Positions 10,354-20,312 of a stretch of DNA of 64,000 bases are shown piece by piece. Under the pieces are notes generated by a model. The model worked only from the letters and a program-made list of their open reading frames with translations, was not told where the DNA came from and searched no databases. The stretch covers positions 62,001 to 126,000 of the forward strand of contig JAFRTG010000011.1 of assembly GCA_017427265.1 (NCBI GenBank), written 5' to 3'. This DNA is from Oscillospiraceae bacterium. Its GTDB lineage: Bacteria > Bacillota > Clostridia > Oscillospirales > Ruminococcaceae. A program made the translations under genes and the position numbers. The first letter of the stretch is position 1, and every line of letters begins with the position of its first letter.

Positions 10354-10905
10354 ATGATTTCTCGTCATATCAAACAAGACCTGACGCGCAAACAAAAGAT
10401 CACGTTTCTTTTTGGCCTCATCATTTTTCTGGCCGGATTCGGCATTCTCTCGTTTCTTGGAATCCGCAGGATTTCAAGAGATCTTCACAGAAGCCGTCTG
10501 ATGCGCGAAAATACTGTTATTGAAATCCCGGATCTGCACATCAAAGCTCCGGTTCTGGAAGGTGTTGAACAGTCTGTACTTGCGGAAGCCGCCGGACATT
10601 TCCCCGGAAAAGGCTCCATCGGTTCCGGCAATTACTGCATTGCAGCACACAGCAGCGTGCTGTATAAAGAATATTTCAACAACCTGAAAAATGCAAGGGA
10701 CGGCATGGAGGTCATGCTCTACCGCCAGAAGAGCGACCGTGCTGTTTACCGGATTACGGAAATGAAGATTGTAGATCCGCATGAGGTCAGCGTTCTGGAC
10801 GATACAGGCGATGACCGCGTTACGCTGATTACATGCACAGACGACGGAACACAGCGCCTTGTTGTGACCGGAATGCTGCAGCCGGACGAAGACTCCGCTG
10901 CATAA
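10354..10905 (+). CDS. Sortase (cysteine transpeptidase)
   Basis: A membrane-bound transpeptidase that cuts C-terminal sorting signals and links proteins to the cell wall. The protein is 183 residues: a short basic N-terminus, one transmembrane helix at about 20-42, and the sortase barrel. The catalytic triad is visible as His in CIAAHSS, Cys in TLITC and Arg in TQRLVV. The class is uncertain; the compact form fits class A or D better than B. Two candidate substrates flank it: the subtilase downstream ends in LPQTG and the Thr/Ala-rich protein upstream in SLQTG. A GGAGG lies 15 bases before the ATG, farther than usual, and no better start is in frame. Neighbour context supports a dedicated housekeeping role for these surface proteins. 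Confidence 0.88.
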   Translation: MISRHIKQDLTRKQKITFLFGLIIFLAGFGILSFLGIRRISRDLHRSRLMRENTVIEIPDLHIKAPVLEGVEQSVLAEAAGHFPGKGSIGSGNYCIAAHSSVLYKEYFNNLKNARDGMEVMLYRQKSDRAVYRITEMKIVDPHEVSVLDDTGDDRVTLITCTDDGTQRLVVTGMLQPDEDSAA

Positions 10906-11147
10906 AACAGCCGCGTTTTCGATTGTGCATATACAGGTGTCCTTTCTGTTTTATTAGAAAATACGATGGTATTTGTATATTCGTTTCAGTATGATTTGTT
11001 TCATTCACCTGACAGGATCTGTTTATTCATCATGGTTTATCCGCAGCATTGTGGTATCATTTTCAATGTCAGCGATTGCAACCGGCTGTGAAATGCAGCC
11101 GGCTAGCTGTATATAAGGTACACTTTTTTTCAGAAAGGATGATTGTA

Positions 11148-14100
11148 TTGTCAAAAGCAAGCCACTTGAAGCTGCTCAGTACCGCAGCAGCCGTTCTGAC
11201 CTGCAGCAATGTGCTCTGCAGCACGGGTTTCTCATTCCCGTGCGCTGCCGCAGATACTCAGACGTCTGAACCGGTTTCCGTGATTGTTCAGGTTACCGGC
11301 GATGCGGTTCTGGACGGCGCAGACAGCCCGGACTACATTGAAACCCGTCAGGCAGCTGCCGAAACCGCCAGAGCTGAACGTGCACAGGCCGCCGTTCAGA
11401 AGCAGATCCGGATGCTCTTTCCTGCGCTGGAACCGGGCTACAGCTACAGCACGCTCTTCAACGGTTTTTCCTGCGAACTGCCGGAAAACCTGATTGATGC
11501 TGTGTCTGCACTTCCGGGTGTTGCGGATGTCTACCGTATTCAGAATCACAATGTGCCGAAAATGGCAACTGCCGCTTCGCTCAGCGGCTTTCCTGCATAT
11601 TACGATGCGACCGGCTGCACAGGCGAAGGTCAGGTCATTGCGGTCATTGACTCTGAGCTGGACACAGATCACCCGATGTTCTCCGCACTGTCCGATGACA
11701 TCGAAACAAAGCTCTCCAAGGATGACATCACGGAGATTGCATCCGGTGTCGGATTTAATACACTGATTGATCCGGAACGCGCCTATCTCAGCAGCAAGCT
11801 GCCTTATGTCGTCGATTATGTGGACGATCCGCATGACGGCGTGCCGAACCCGTATGATTATCACGGCACACATGTTTCCGGTATTGCCGCCGGAAATGCG
11901 TTCGAGGATGCAAACGGCAGAAAGGTTTCCGGCATTGCACGCGATGCACAGCTGATTTTCATGGCAGTCGGAGTGGGCAACAACCAAATGAATGATGACG
12001 CGATTCTTGCTGCACTGGAGGATGCGGTAAAGCTGAAGGCAGATGTTGTCAACATGAGCTTCGGCGCAGACGGCGAGAACTTCGGACCGACTCCGCTTGC
12101 TGCTGCAATCAATTCCGCAGAGGCGCTCGGCGTATCTGTCTGCATGGCAGCCGGCAATTCCGATAACGGCGCCACTGTCAAAGACGGACTTCTTACGCCG
12201 GATAATCCGGACACTTCAACCATGAACAAAAATGCACCGAAGGGAACAAAGTGCATGGTTGTCGCTTCCGCTGACAATGCCTATACCGAATATATGCACA
12301 CCATGTCGCTTGGTGAGGAGCTGATCGGCTATGTGCCCTGCGCCGATGCAAGTACGCATCACGAGTATTACATTGACGAAATGCTCACGGATGAGCCTTA
12401 CGAATATGTATACTGCGGCCTCGGCTACGCAGAGGATTTTGCAGGCAAAGACCTGACCGGCAAGCTCGCACTGGTTGACCGCGGTGAACTGGATTTTGTC
12501 GAAAAGAACGCAAATGCAGCAGATGCCGGCGCAGTCGGTGTGATTGTGATGAACAATGAAGAAGGTATGCCGGATGTGCCTGTGTACGAAAGCGGTCTGC
12601 TGTTCACCATCATATCTGCTGCGGACGGCCGGAAGCTGATGGAAGCAGAAGACAAAGTCGTTCGTTTCACAGATGAAAGAATTGAAGTTACAAAAGCAAC
12701 TGCCGTCAGCGATTATTCCAGCTGGGGCGTTTCCGAATCCTTGGAACTGCGTCCTGACATTATGGGCATCGGCGGCGAGGTTCTGTCTGCCTGCTACGAC
12801 AATGATCTGGTACGTATGAACGGAACCTCAATGGCTTGCCCGTATCTTTCCGGCTGTACGGCTGTGCTGAATGAGTATCTCAATCAGAACGGCTGCGAAC
12901 TGACCGGTGAAGCGCGTGCACAGTATATCCGCCGTCTCCTGATGACCTCCGCAGAGCCGTACACGGAAGACGACATGTATGTGACGCCCCGCAGACAGGG
13001 TGCAGGCTTTGTTTCGATGAACCGCGCGCTGGAGGATAAGGTGCTGCTGACCGGCGATGACGGCGAATGCAAGATCAATCTGTATGACAATCTCGGAACA
13101 GAATTCAGCTTCCCGGTAACGCTCCGGAACCTCAGTGATGAGGAGGTGCATTTTGACAGCGCGCGTCTTGTTCTGACGACGGACGGCACAGCACCCTACA
13201 GCAACGATCCGGATATAACCGTTATCAGCGGTCAGACACCGCTGACCTGCTCTGCCGACCTGAATTCCCTGCAGGACATCGCTGCGAATGAGACCCGCAC
13301 GGAAACTGTCAGTGTTCAGCTGCTCGCCTCGCAGACTGAGAAGCTGAAGGAAACCTTTGTCAACGGCTTCTTTGTTGAGGGTTATCTTCTGCTTGAGGAT
13401 TCCGAAAACTGCTGCGACATTTCAATTCCGCTGCTCGGCTTCTTCGGAGACTGGGCTGCAGTTCCGATCATTCCGGAGCAAAAAACCGGATATGCCATGG
13501 TCAATATGGGCGCCATTCAGCAGCAGATTCCGTTCACGCAGATTGTCAGTATCGTTTATGATATCATGAACCGCGTGACCGACGAGGAGTTTGAACAGTA
13601 CGGCGACTCCTATGCGGAACTGATCCGGGAAAAAGCGACTGATGCAGAACGTGAGCTGCTTTTCGGTGAATCCGATGTGCTCTATGTTTCTCCGAACGGT
13701 GACGGTCTTGCAGATAAGCCCGGACTGCTGATGCAGCCCGCACGTCACTGCATGATCAGCAATCTTGAGATTCTCGACAGCAAGGATGAAACTGTCATGG
13801 ATAGCTGGACGACAGTCTACCGCAGAAATGTCCCGTATCTCGCGGAACCGACCGCCGACCTCCGGGATCTGCCGGAAGGTTCCTATACCGGAAGGGGCAG
13901 TGCAGTCATTGATTATCCGACTTCGTTTGAGCACCCGCAGGAATTCTCAGTGCCGTTTATCATCGACAAAACCGCCCCGCAGATCAAAACGGAGGAACGT
14001 GAGGAAAACGGCAGACGCATCCTGAAAATGACTGTTTCCGACGCAGCCCTTGACGGCATCATCGTAACCGGTCAGGGGAACGGAAGTCTTGCAGGAACCG

Positions 14101-15779
14101 AACCGGAACCTCCGGTCGGTATGCCGGACAAGCTCTATGCATTTTCCATCGTGCAGCAGGTTTTCGGTGCTCAGGATCTGTTTCAGGTTTATGCGCCGGA
14201 CCGCACCCCGGAATCCCTGCCCGGCAGACTGCTTTCCGACTGCCTGCACGGAGACGAACTGAACGAGCTCACATTTGCAGATGTCATTCCGGCCAAACAG
14301 GATGAGAACGGACAGTTCACATTTGAATACGATATCACCGATCTGACATCCTACAGCTTTACTGTTATGGACCGCGCAATGAATACTGCGGCATATGAGA
14401 GCCCGGCTGTGCCGGAGGACGCGATCCCGCAGAACACGCTTTATATGGGCCGCTACGGTTTCTATCACTTCACCGGAGAGCAGATGATCTTCAATGCCTT
14501 TGAAGACAAAAGCGAACTGACCTATGCCTGCACCTATCAGGACGGAAAGCTCATGCTGACCGATGCCGCCGGCAACACACAGGAATGCGATGTCCGCAAT
14601 GCAGACAGCTCCGGCTACCGCCTGACCGGTGATATTTCCGATACGATCTATCCGCAGGAGCAAAGCCCGGACGAAATCTTCTTCTACAGCGTTGAAGAAG
14701 TCCGGAAGGCCGCTGAAAAGCAGATGACCAAGGTATATCCGTTCACAAAGATTGAGGCTCGTCTGATTGAGGATGCAACTGCACTCATCATCGGTTATGT
14801 CAATTTCGGACAGGCGGAACTGCCCGTTTACTATCTGAAGGCCGACCTGCTGACCGGTTTGTGCGCCATTAACGAGACGCAGGTCCAGAATCTGTTTGAA
14901 GAACCTGTGGAAACGATTCCGGCCGGTTGGTTCGTCGGATCTCAGGACTTTGAGCTGACCTACTTCCTCTTCCGTGAGGACGGAACCGGTCTCATGGTTC
15001 AGCAAAGAGATAAATCCGAGCTCCCGTTCAGCTATGTCAATCAGGGAGAAGGCATTTTCACGCTTACCATCGGTGAGGATCAGGCGAATGTCGCCGTTAC
15101 CGCGGCCGGCACAGAATATTATCTCTCTTTTGCAGACGGCTCTGTTGTGACTATGAAATATCTTGCTGCGGAGGACAAGCAGCTGGAATTCTACAGCACC
15201 GATGAGCTGACAGAGATGACTGCGGATTATGAAGAGGCTGTCACGGGACTCAAGCTGGACGAAGTCTATGCAACAGAAACGCCGGGCGGCGATATCATGA
15301 TCGAGACCAGCCACGGTGTGACTTATATGGTCAATCCGTTTACGGCAGAAGGCTATACAAGCAACGGTGATACCGTGAATCTGACAAAAAAGCCCGTTCT
15401 TCCCAAAAATGCTTATGACATTGCAAGGCTCGGCCGTATGGCGAAAAAGGATTACGAAAAGCGTACAGGTGCAAAACCCGCCGACAGCTTTGCTCGCATG
15501 AATTCAGACGGTACGGTTTCTGTAACGCTCCGCGATGACATGGAGGATATCATTGACGTTTACACAGTTGATCCGGTCAGCGGACAGGGTACGACGGAAA
15601 CCGGCGAAGCAGTTGATCTGCCGCAGACCGGCATCACTGCTCCGGATACAATCATTGCAGCCGGTTTTGCATTCCTGCTTCTGACGGCAGGCATGTATAT
15701 CATGCTGCGCTCCGGTGCAATGCGCAGAATCAAAAGGGTCTGCACAGAAAACACCGCTGCTGCGGATTCGGCGGCCTGA
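11148..15779 (+). CDS. Giant cell-wall subtilase (S8, lactocepin/C5a-peptidase-like) with LPQTG anchor
   Basis: A secreted serine protease of 1543 residues. I favour the TTG at 11148 (AAAGGATG ahead); an ATG at 11139 is the alternative. Signal peptide, then an inhibitor-like propeptide, then the S8 catalytic domain with Asp168 in VIDSELDTDHP, His239 in DYHGTHVSG and Ser561 in NGTSMACP. A protease-associated (PA) insert sits between His and Ser, containing GKLALVDRGELDF. Long beta-rich Fn3-type regions follow, as in lactocepins. The end is LPQTG at 1491-1495, a hydrophobic helix and RRIKR, so it should be attached by the neighbouring sortase. It probably breaks down host or dietary protein at the cell surface. 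The 242 bases before it contain a small CCGGCTG/CAGCCGG hairpin (11082-11102) and no clear promoter. Confidence 0.92.
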   Translation: MSKASHLKLLSTAAAVLTCSNVLCSTGFSFPCAAADTQTSEPVSVIVQVTGDAVLDGADSPDYIETRQAAAETARAERAQAAVQKQIRMLFPALEPGYSYSTLFNGFSCELPENLIDAVSALPGVADVYRIQNHNVPKMATAASLSGFPAYYDATGCTGEGQVIAVIDSELDTDHPMFSALSDDIETKLSKDDITEIASGVGFNTLIDPERAYLSSKLPYVVDYVDDPHDGVPNPYDYHGTHVSGIAAGNAFEDANGRKVSGIARDAQLIFMAVGVGNNQMNDDAILAALEDAVKLKADVVNMSFGADGENFGPTPLAAAINSAEALGVSVCMAAGNSDNGATVKDGLLTPDNPDTSTMNKNAPKGTKCMVVASADNAYTEYMHTMSLGEELIGYVPCADASTHHEYYIDEMLTDEPYEYVYCGLGYAEDFAGKDLTGKLALVDRGELDFVEKNANAADAGAVGVIVMNNEEGMPDVPVYESGLLFTIISAADGRKLMEAEDKVVRFTDERIEVTKATAVSDYSSWGVSESLELRPDIMGIGGEVLSACYDNDLVRMNGTSMACPYLSGCTAVLNEYLNQNGCELTGEARAQYIRRLLMTSAEPYTEDDMYVTPRRQGAGFVSMNRALEDKVLLTGDDGECKINLYDNLGTEFSFPVTLRNLSDEEVHFDSARLVLTTDGTAPYSNDPDITVISGQTPLTCSADLNSLQDIAANETRTETVSVQLLASQTEKLKETFVNGFFVEGYLLLEDSENCCDISIPLLGFFGDWAAVPIIPEQKTGYAMVNMGAIQQQIPFTQIVSIVYDIMNRVTDEEFEQYGDSYAELIREKATDAERELLFGESDVLYVSPNGDGLADKPGLLMQPARHCMISNLEILDSKDETVMDSWTTVYRRNVPYLAEPTADLRDLPEGSYTGRGSAVIDYPTSFEHPQEFSVPFIIDKTAPQIKTEEREENGRRILKMTVSDAALDGIIVTGQGNGSLAGTEPEPPVGMPDKLYAFSIVQQVFGAQDLFQVYAPDRTPESLPGRLLSDCLHGDELNELTFADVIPAKQDENGQFTFEYDITDLTSYSFTVMDRAMNTAAYESPAVPEDAIPQNTLYMGRYGFYHFTGEQMIFNAFEDKSELTYACTYQDGKLMLTDAAGNTQECDVRNADSSGYRLTGDISDTIYPQEQSPDEIFFYSVEEVRKAAEKQMTKVYPFTKIEARLIEDATALIIGYVNFGQAELPVYYLKADLLTGLCAINETQVQNLFEEPVETIPAGWFVGSQDFELTYFLFREDGTGLMVQQRDKSELPFSYVNQGEGIFTLTIGEDQANVAVTAAGTEYYLSFADGSVVTMKYLAAEDKQLEFYSTDELTEMTADYEEAVTGLKLDEVYATETPGGDIMIETSHGVTYMVNPFTAEGYTSNGDTVNLTKKPVLPKNAYDIARLGRMAKKDYEKRTGAKPADSFARMNSDGTVSVTLRDDMEDIIDVYTVDPVSGQGTTETGEAVDLPQTGITAPDTIIAAGFAFLLLTAGMYIMLRSGAMRRIKRVCTENTAAADSAA

Positions 15780-15853
15780 CAAGCGAAACTGACAAAAACA
15801 GCACCCGCTCCCTGAAGCGGGACACCTGAAAGAATCTTATACCGTTTTCTATA

Positions 15854-15889
15854 CAGGCTGCGCAGCGAAATGCACAGCCTGTTCTCTTT
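15854..15889 (+). terminator. Intrinsic terminator after the subtilase gene
   Basis: CAGGCTGcGCA (15854-15864) pairs with TGCaCAGCCTG (15871-15881) with one mismatch, around a GCGAAA loop. The run TTCTCTTT follows directly. It lies 75 bases after the stop codon. Confidence 0.7.
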
Positions 15890-15976
15890 GCCTTGCTCTT
15901 TCCGTAAAAGCACCGCATCCGAAATCTCCGGGACGTATTCTGAAATCATGTGAAGCCGGCTGTTCCGGTTTCGGAA

Positions 15977-15990
15977 ATGACATTTGTCAT
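15977..15990. promoter_or_regulatory. Palindrome ATGACATTTGTCAT upstream of the ABC transporter, possible operator
   Basis: A perfect 6-bp dyad with a 2-base centre, about 47 bases upstream of a TATAAT (16037-16042) that precedes the ABC ATPase gene. The -35 box of that promoter is poor (TGTACG at 16014-16019), as is common for regulated promoters. Regulator unknown. Confidence 0.45.
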
Positions 15991-16072
15991 ATGAACTCTG
16001 TGACAGAATACACTGTACGCGGAAATGCTTTTCTGCTATAATGATCTCATAAACCGGAAAGGATGTGCTGCT

Positions 16073-17023
16073 GTGAAGCAAAGTGTTGTAAAGATTGAAA
16101 ACCTGGTCAAGCGCTACGGTGATCTGATTGCGCTTGATCATTTTTCACTGGATATCCGCGAGGGGGAGATTTTCGGCTTGCTCGGCCCGAACGGCTCCGG
16201 CAAGACAACGACGATCAACTGTCTGCTCGCCCTGCTCTCCTTTGATAAGGGCGATATTGAGATTTTCGGCAAAAAAATGACGCCGACCAGCTATGAGATC
16301 AAGCAGGAAATCGGCATCATCATGCAGAACGTGGCAGTTTTTGACGAGCTCACCGTTTACGAAAATATCGACTACTTCTGCGGGCTCTATATCAGCGACC
16401 GGGAAAAGCGAAAGCAGTATGTGGAAGAGGCAATTCAGTTTGTCGGACTGGACGAATTCCGCAAATTCCGTCCGAAAAAGCTCTCCGGCGGTTTGCTGCG
16501 GCGTCTGAACATTGCCTGCGGCATCGCACACAAACCGAAGCTGATTATTCTCGATGAGCCGACAGTTGCCGTCGATCCGCAGAGCAGAAACAGAATCCTT
16601 GAGGGCATTGCGGAACTGAACCGGAACGGCGCAACAGTCATCTACACCTCGCACTATATGGAAGAGGTCGAGCAGCTCTGCACGCGCATCGCCATTATGG
16701 ACAGGGGACGGAAAATCGCTGAGGGCACAACAGACGAGCTCAAGCGCATGATCTGCAATACAGAAACGATTACGATTGAAGCACTTGCACTGACCGATGA
16801 GATCGTCAAAACGGTTTCGGAGCTGCCGCATGTTTATGATACGGCCTATGACGGCACGAAGTTTACGGTTTTCTGCTCCGGCGGCAAGCACAATCTGCTG
16901 CGGATTCTCGGTGTGCTGCAGGAGCATTCCGTCAGCATCGGCCGCGTTTTTTCCGAACGCCCGACGCTCAATGACGTATTTCTGGAAATCACCGGAAAGG
17001 CATTACGGGACAAGGGGGAATGA
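16073..17023 (+). CDS. ABC transporter ATP-binding protein (drug or bacteriocin exporter type)
   Basis: The energy-supplying subunit of an ABC-2 exporter, 316 residues from the GTG at 16073 (AAAGGAT ahead; the frame to 16025 crosses the promoter). Walker A is GPNGSGKTTT, the signature LSGGLLRR, Walker B LIILDEPTVAVD and the switch histidine TSH. After the ATPase core, about 85 residues form the C-terminal extension usual in this subfamily (compare DrrA and CcmA types). It overlaps or abuts two permease genes, so the three make one transporter. The substrate cannot be read from sequence. Confidence 0.92.
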   Translation: MKQSVVKIENLVKRYGDLIALDHFSLDIREGEIFGLLGPNGSGKTTTINCLLALLSFDKGDIEIFGKKMTPTSYEIKQEIGIIMQNVAVFDELTVYENIDYFCGLYISDREKRKQYVEEAIQFVGLDEFRKFRPKKLSGGLLRRLNIACGIAHKPKLIILDEPTVAVDPQSRNRILEGIAELNRNGATVIYTSHYMEEVEQLCTRIAIMDRGRKIAEGTTDELKRMICNTETITIEALALTDEIVKTVSELPHVYDTAYDGTKFTVFCSGGKHNLLRILGVLQEHSVSIGRVFSERPTLNDVFLEITGKALRDKGE

Positions 17024-17025
17024 CA

Positions 17026-18156
17026 GTGTTTCTGCATAATCTGAAATATGAATGCATCTCGACGCTCCGTTCCAGGGAAATGATCGGATGGCTGATGTTG
17101 TTTCCCATCGTGCTCGGAACCCTGTTCCGCGTTGCATTCGGTTCGATCTACGAAAACGATGTTTGCTTCCAGTCAATCCCGACGGCGGTCGTTGAAACCG
17201 GAGAAAATGAAGTCTTTGCAGAGGTTCTGAAAGCAGTTACCGAATCGGACGATCCGCTGCTGAATGTGACTGCCGCGGATGAGGCAAGCGCCCTGAAGCT
17301 GCTCAGAGACGGCGATGCAAAAGGCATCATCTATGCAGGAGAAACCGTCTCGCTGACCGTCGCGGGAAAGGGCATACAGGAAACGATTCTGAACAGCTTT
17401 GTCAGACAGTACAGCGTCTATGAAACGGTCATCAAAGACACCTTGAAGCAGAACCCGCAGAATCTTCCGGCCGTCATCGAAGCACTTTCTGCCGATACGG
17501 AGGTCTGCGTCCGGCAATCTGTCACGGAGGGCAATCCTGACCAGTTCATCCAGTATTTCTATAACCTGATTGCAATGGTTGCGATCTTCGGCTGTATCTC
17601 CGGCCTGAACTTCACAACGGATAATCAGACGAATCTCTCGCCGCTCGGTGCACGGAAAAGCTGCTCTCCGTCGCCGAAATACATCAGCCTTTCCGCGGGT
17701 CTGACCGGAAAATGCATTGCGCAGTCTGTCTGCATGGTGATCTGTGTGACATTCCTTGCATTTGTTCTCAAAATTGATTTCGGGGATCGGCTTCCGCTTG
17801 TTTACGGCACAGCGATACTGGGCGGCATTCTGGGCGTCTCGATGGGCTTCTTCATCGGTTCGGTCGGCAAGCTGAGTCTTGAGATCAAAAACGGCATTCT
17901 GATGACGGTTTCGCTTGTTCTGTGCTTTCTGAGCGGCCTGATGATCGGAAACATGAAGGCCGTCATCTCCGAAAAGGCACCGTGGTTCAACGCTTTCAAT
18001 CCCGTGGCTGTCATCTCCGACTGCTTCTACTGCCTCAATCTGTACAGCGATTTTGAACGGTTCCGCACGAAAATCCTGATTATTCTGTTTGATATTGTTC
18101 TGTTCACAGTGCTGGGCATGCTGTTTTCAAGGAGGAAACGATATGCAAGTATTTAA
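17026..18156 (+). CDS. ABC-2 type permease, first subunit
   Basis: A membrane subunit of about 376 residues. The GTG at 17026 has GGGGG seven bases upstream; an ATG at 17020 overlaps the ATPase stop but is too close to that site. One transmembrane helix near the N-terminus is followed by a loop of about 150 residues, probably outside the cell, then five more helices from about residue 180. This is the ABC-2 (PF12698-like) pattern. The second permease gene starts 14 bases before this one ends. The two permeases share layout and are probably a heterodimer. Confidence 0.85.
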   Translation: MFLHNLKYECISTLRSREMIGWLMLFPIVLGTLFRVAFGSIYENDVCFQSIPTAVVETGENEVFAEVLKAVTESDDPLLNVTAADEASALKLLRDGDAKGIIYAGETVSLTVAGKGIQETILNSFVRQYSVYETVIKDTLKQNPQNLPAVIEALSADTEVCVRQSVTEGNPDQFIQYFYNLIAMVAIFGCISGLNFTTDNQTNLSPLGARKSCSPSPKYISLSAGLTGKCIAQSVCMVICVTFLAFVLKIDFGDRLPLVYGTAILGGILGVSMGFFIGSVGKLSLEIKNGILMTVSLVLCFLSGLMIGNMKAVISEKAPWFNAFNPVAVISDCFYCLNLYSDFERFRTKILIILFDIVLFTVLGMLFSRRKRYASI

Positions 18157-19306
18157 GCTGTTCCTGAAAATCCTCAGAAAAAAAACTGCGGTCGCGCTGA
18201 TCTATTTTGCAGTGTTTATTACGCTGATTATCGCTATGACCTATACGAACAATCAGACGGCGGTCTTTGAGCAGAAGCGGCTGAATATCTGTGTGTTCGA
18301 CGAGGATGATACGCCGGAAAGCCGTGCGCTCTCTGCGCTGATTGCAAAAGAGAACGACATTATCTCACTTGAAAATGACCGCGATGTTCTGCTCGATGCG
18401 CTTTACTATGAACAGGCGGATTATATTCTGACCGTGCGCAGGGGCTATGCGGAAAAGCTCGGCAGCGGTTCTGCTGACAGCCTGTTCGATAACATGTATA
18501 TGCATGACAGCTATGCGACGGCATACATGGAGCAATACCTGAATGAATATGTCCGCACCGTCCGCGGATATCTTGCAGCAGGAAAATCGCAGGATGAAGC
18601 GGTCGGCGCTGCTGCCGATGCGGTCTCCGCAAAAACAGATGTCAGCATTGCAGCGGAGGAAAGCAGGCAGTCTGCGCTTTCAGAAAAGGCTGCATTATAC
18701 TTCCGGTATCTGCCGTATATTCTCATCAGTACCCTGATGAACGTCATGTGTCCGGTTCTGCTTGCCATTACGCGCAAGGATGTCCGGTTTCGGACAAACT
18801 GCTCCGGTCTGCCGCCGACACGCGGCACGATGCAGATTTTTGCTGGAAGTGCGATATTTGTCAGTATCACATGGCTGCTGTTTGCGGTCATCGGCTGTGC
18901 CATCAACGGCAGTCTCAGCAGCAGCGAGCTTTGGCTTGCTCTGCTGAACAGCAGCGTATTTCTTCTGTTTTCTGCCGCGCTGACGGTCTTTGTTGCGAGC
19001 TTTAACCCGGAAACCGGAAAAATCAATATCCTGACACAGATTATTTCGCTGGGAATGTGCTTTCTCTGCGGTGTCTTTGTCGAGCAGCCGCTGCTCGGAG
19101 AGAAGGTGCTCCGCGCCGCACGCTTCCTGCCTGCATACTGGTATATCAAAGTCACGCGAATGCTGGACGGCAGCGAGGTTTATCAACGCAATACAGTCAT
19201 TACTGCGATTTTGATGGAGCTCGGCTTTGCCGCCGTTACGGCCATCCTGACTGTCCTGATCCGGAGACTGAAATACAGCAGATCCGGCATTTCCGTCTCT
19301 GCATGA
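18143..19306 (+). CDS. ABC-2 type permease, second subunit
   Basis: A membrane protein of 387 residues, started at the ATG at 18143 behind GGAGG and overlapping the previous gene by 14 bases. It has the same plan: an N-terminal helix (VALIYFAVFITLIIAMTY), a loop of about 180 residues, then about five helices. The loop carries TPESRALSALIAKENDI, similar in position to the first permease loop. Gene order ATPase-permease-permease and coupled starts indicate one exporter. A hairpin terminator follows immediately. Confidence 0.85.
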   Translation: MQVFKLFLKILRKKTAVALIYFAVFITLIIAMTYTNNQTAVFEQKRLNICVFDEDDTPESRALSALIAKENDIISLENDRDVLLDALYYEQADYILTVRRGYAEKLGSGSADSLFDNMYMHDSYATAYMEQYLNEYVRTVRGYLAAGKSQDEAVGAAADAVSAKTDVSIAAEESRQSALSEKAALYFRYLPYILISTLMNVMCPVLLAITRKDVRFRTNCSGLPPTRGTMQIFAGSAIFVSITWLLFAVIGCAINGSLSSSELWLALLNSSVFLLFSAALTVFVASFNPETGKINILTQIISLGMCFLCGVFVEQPLLGEKVLRAARFLPAYWYIKVTRMLDGSEVYQRNTVITAILMELGFAAVTAILTVLIRRLKYSRSGISVSA

Positions 19307-19310
19307 AACA

Positions 19311-19349
19311 AACGGTGCATCATTCAGCCTGATGCACCGTTCGTCTTTT
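19311..19349. terminator. Bidirectional terminator between the ABC operon and the DUF4097 gene
   Basis: AACGGTGCATCA (19311-19322) and TGATGCACCGTT (19330-19341) form a perfect 12-bp stem with a 7-base loop. TCGTCTTTT follows on the plus strand and TTGTTT on the minus strand. It separates two convergent operons. Confidence 0.85.
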
Positions 19350-19367
19350 GCAGTATCATATTTCAGT

Positions 19368-20297
19368 TCAGCCTTCTGCTTTGATCGCAACATCACCGGA
19401 GGTTGTATCAATTCTGATCTGATTTGCACCGCTGCCTGCGGTATAGGTATCGCCGTTCTTTGTAAGCGAGATATCAGAATCGAACGAACCCGTGGTCGTA
19501 TCAACGGATGCCGTGAAATCGGCGTTCTTCGGCACAAAGAGGATGACGTTGCCGGAGGTCGCACAGATATCCGCTGAGGCGGGCATTGCGATGAAATGCA
19601 GCGTTTCTGAACCGCTTGTGCTCTCTGCAGAAACCGATTCAGTTTTCTGTGCAGTGACGCTCACATCGCCGGAAGTGCTGTGTGCTTTCAGTTCTTTGAC
19701 AGTTTCCGCCGTGATCTGAATCTTGCCGGAGGTGCTTTCTGCATTCAGCTTTTCGGAATTGCCCTTCTGCGCAACCGTGATGTCACCGGATGTCGAACCG
19801 ATATCAAAATGACCGGCAGAACAATCGCTGAGCTGCAGAGTACCCGAAGTAACATCCACTTCAAAACTGTCTGCCGAAATATCCGTGAGACTTGTCTCTG
19901 CGGAAGTACAGTCGCATTTCAGCGTATCCAGATCCAGATTGTTCGGCAGCTTGATTTCCAGCTTTTTTTCTGCACTCAGATTGAAGTTCACATTCGGCTT
20001 GCAGTAGCGGATATGCAGTGTTGAACCTTCGAGCCATGTCTGAACCTTCTGGGAATCCTTCAGGGAAGTACTGCAGGTCTCCGTGACGGTGAGTTCAGGA
20101 TCATCGTGACGGGAAACGGTCACACTGCCGGCGGTCCAGTCAATGTCCAGTGCCTTGACCGCAATGTTGGTTGAAAAATCGCCCGCAGTATACTGGTCGG
20201 CGTGATTGAAGGCGGTGAATACCGGCATACAGCCGGCTGTGCTGAGCATAGCAGCTGCGGAAAAAAGCAGCGACAGGGATTTCAGAATCATATTCAT
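19368..20297 (-). CDS. DUF4097-family lipoprotein
   Basis: A protein of 309 residues with a lipoprotein signal (MLSTAGC, acylated Cys about residue 23). The body is a right-handed beta-repeat of the DUF4097 / adhesin-like type: the phrase TSGD or TSG recurs about every 20 residues (STSGDITV, STSGKIQI, STSGDVSV, TTSGDVAI). Such proteins are typical partners of ECF sigma and PspC-type stress operons and are thought to work at the membrane surface, but their role is unknown. It is the third gene of an operon after the sigma and anti-sigma genes, 15 bases behind the latter. AAGGAG precedes the ATG. Confidence 0.85.
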   Translation of the reverse strand: MNMILKSLSLLFSAAAMLSTAGCMPVFTAFNHADQYTAGDFSTNIAVKALDIDWTAGSVTVSRHDDPELTVTETCSTSLKDSQKVQTWLEGSTLHIRYCKPNVNFNLSAEKKLEIKLPNNLDLDTLKCDCTSAETSLTDISADSFEVDVTSGTLQLSDCSAGHFDIGSTSGDITVAQKGNSEKLNAESTSGKIQITAETVKELKAHSTSGDVSVTAQKTESVSAESTSGSETLHFIAMPASADICATSGNVILFVPKNADFTASVDTTTGSFDSDISLTKNGDTYTAGSGANQIRIDTTSGDVAIKAEG

Positions 20298-20312
20298 AGT
20301 AATTTTTCTCCT

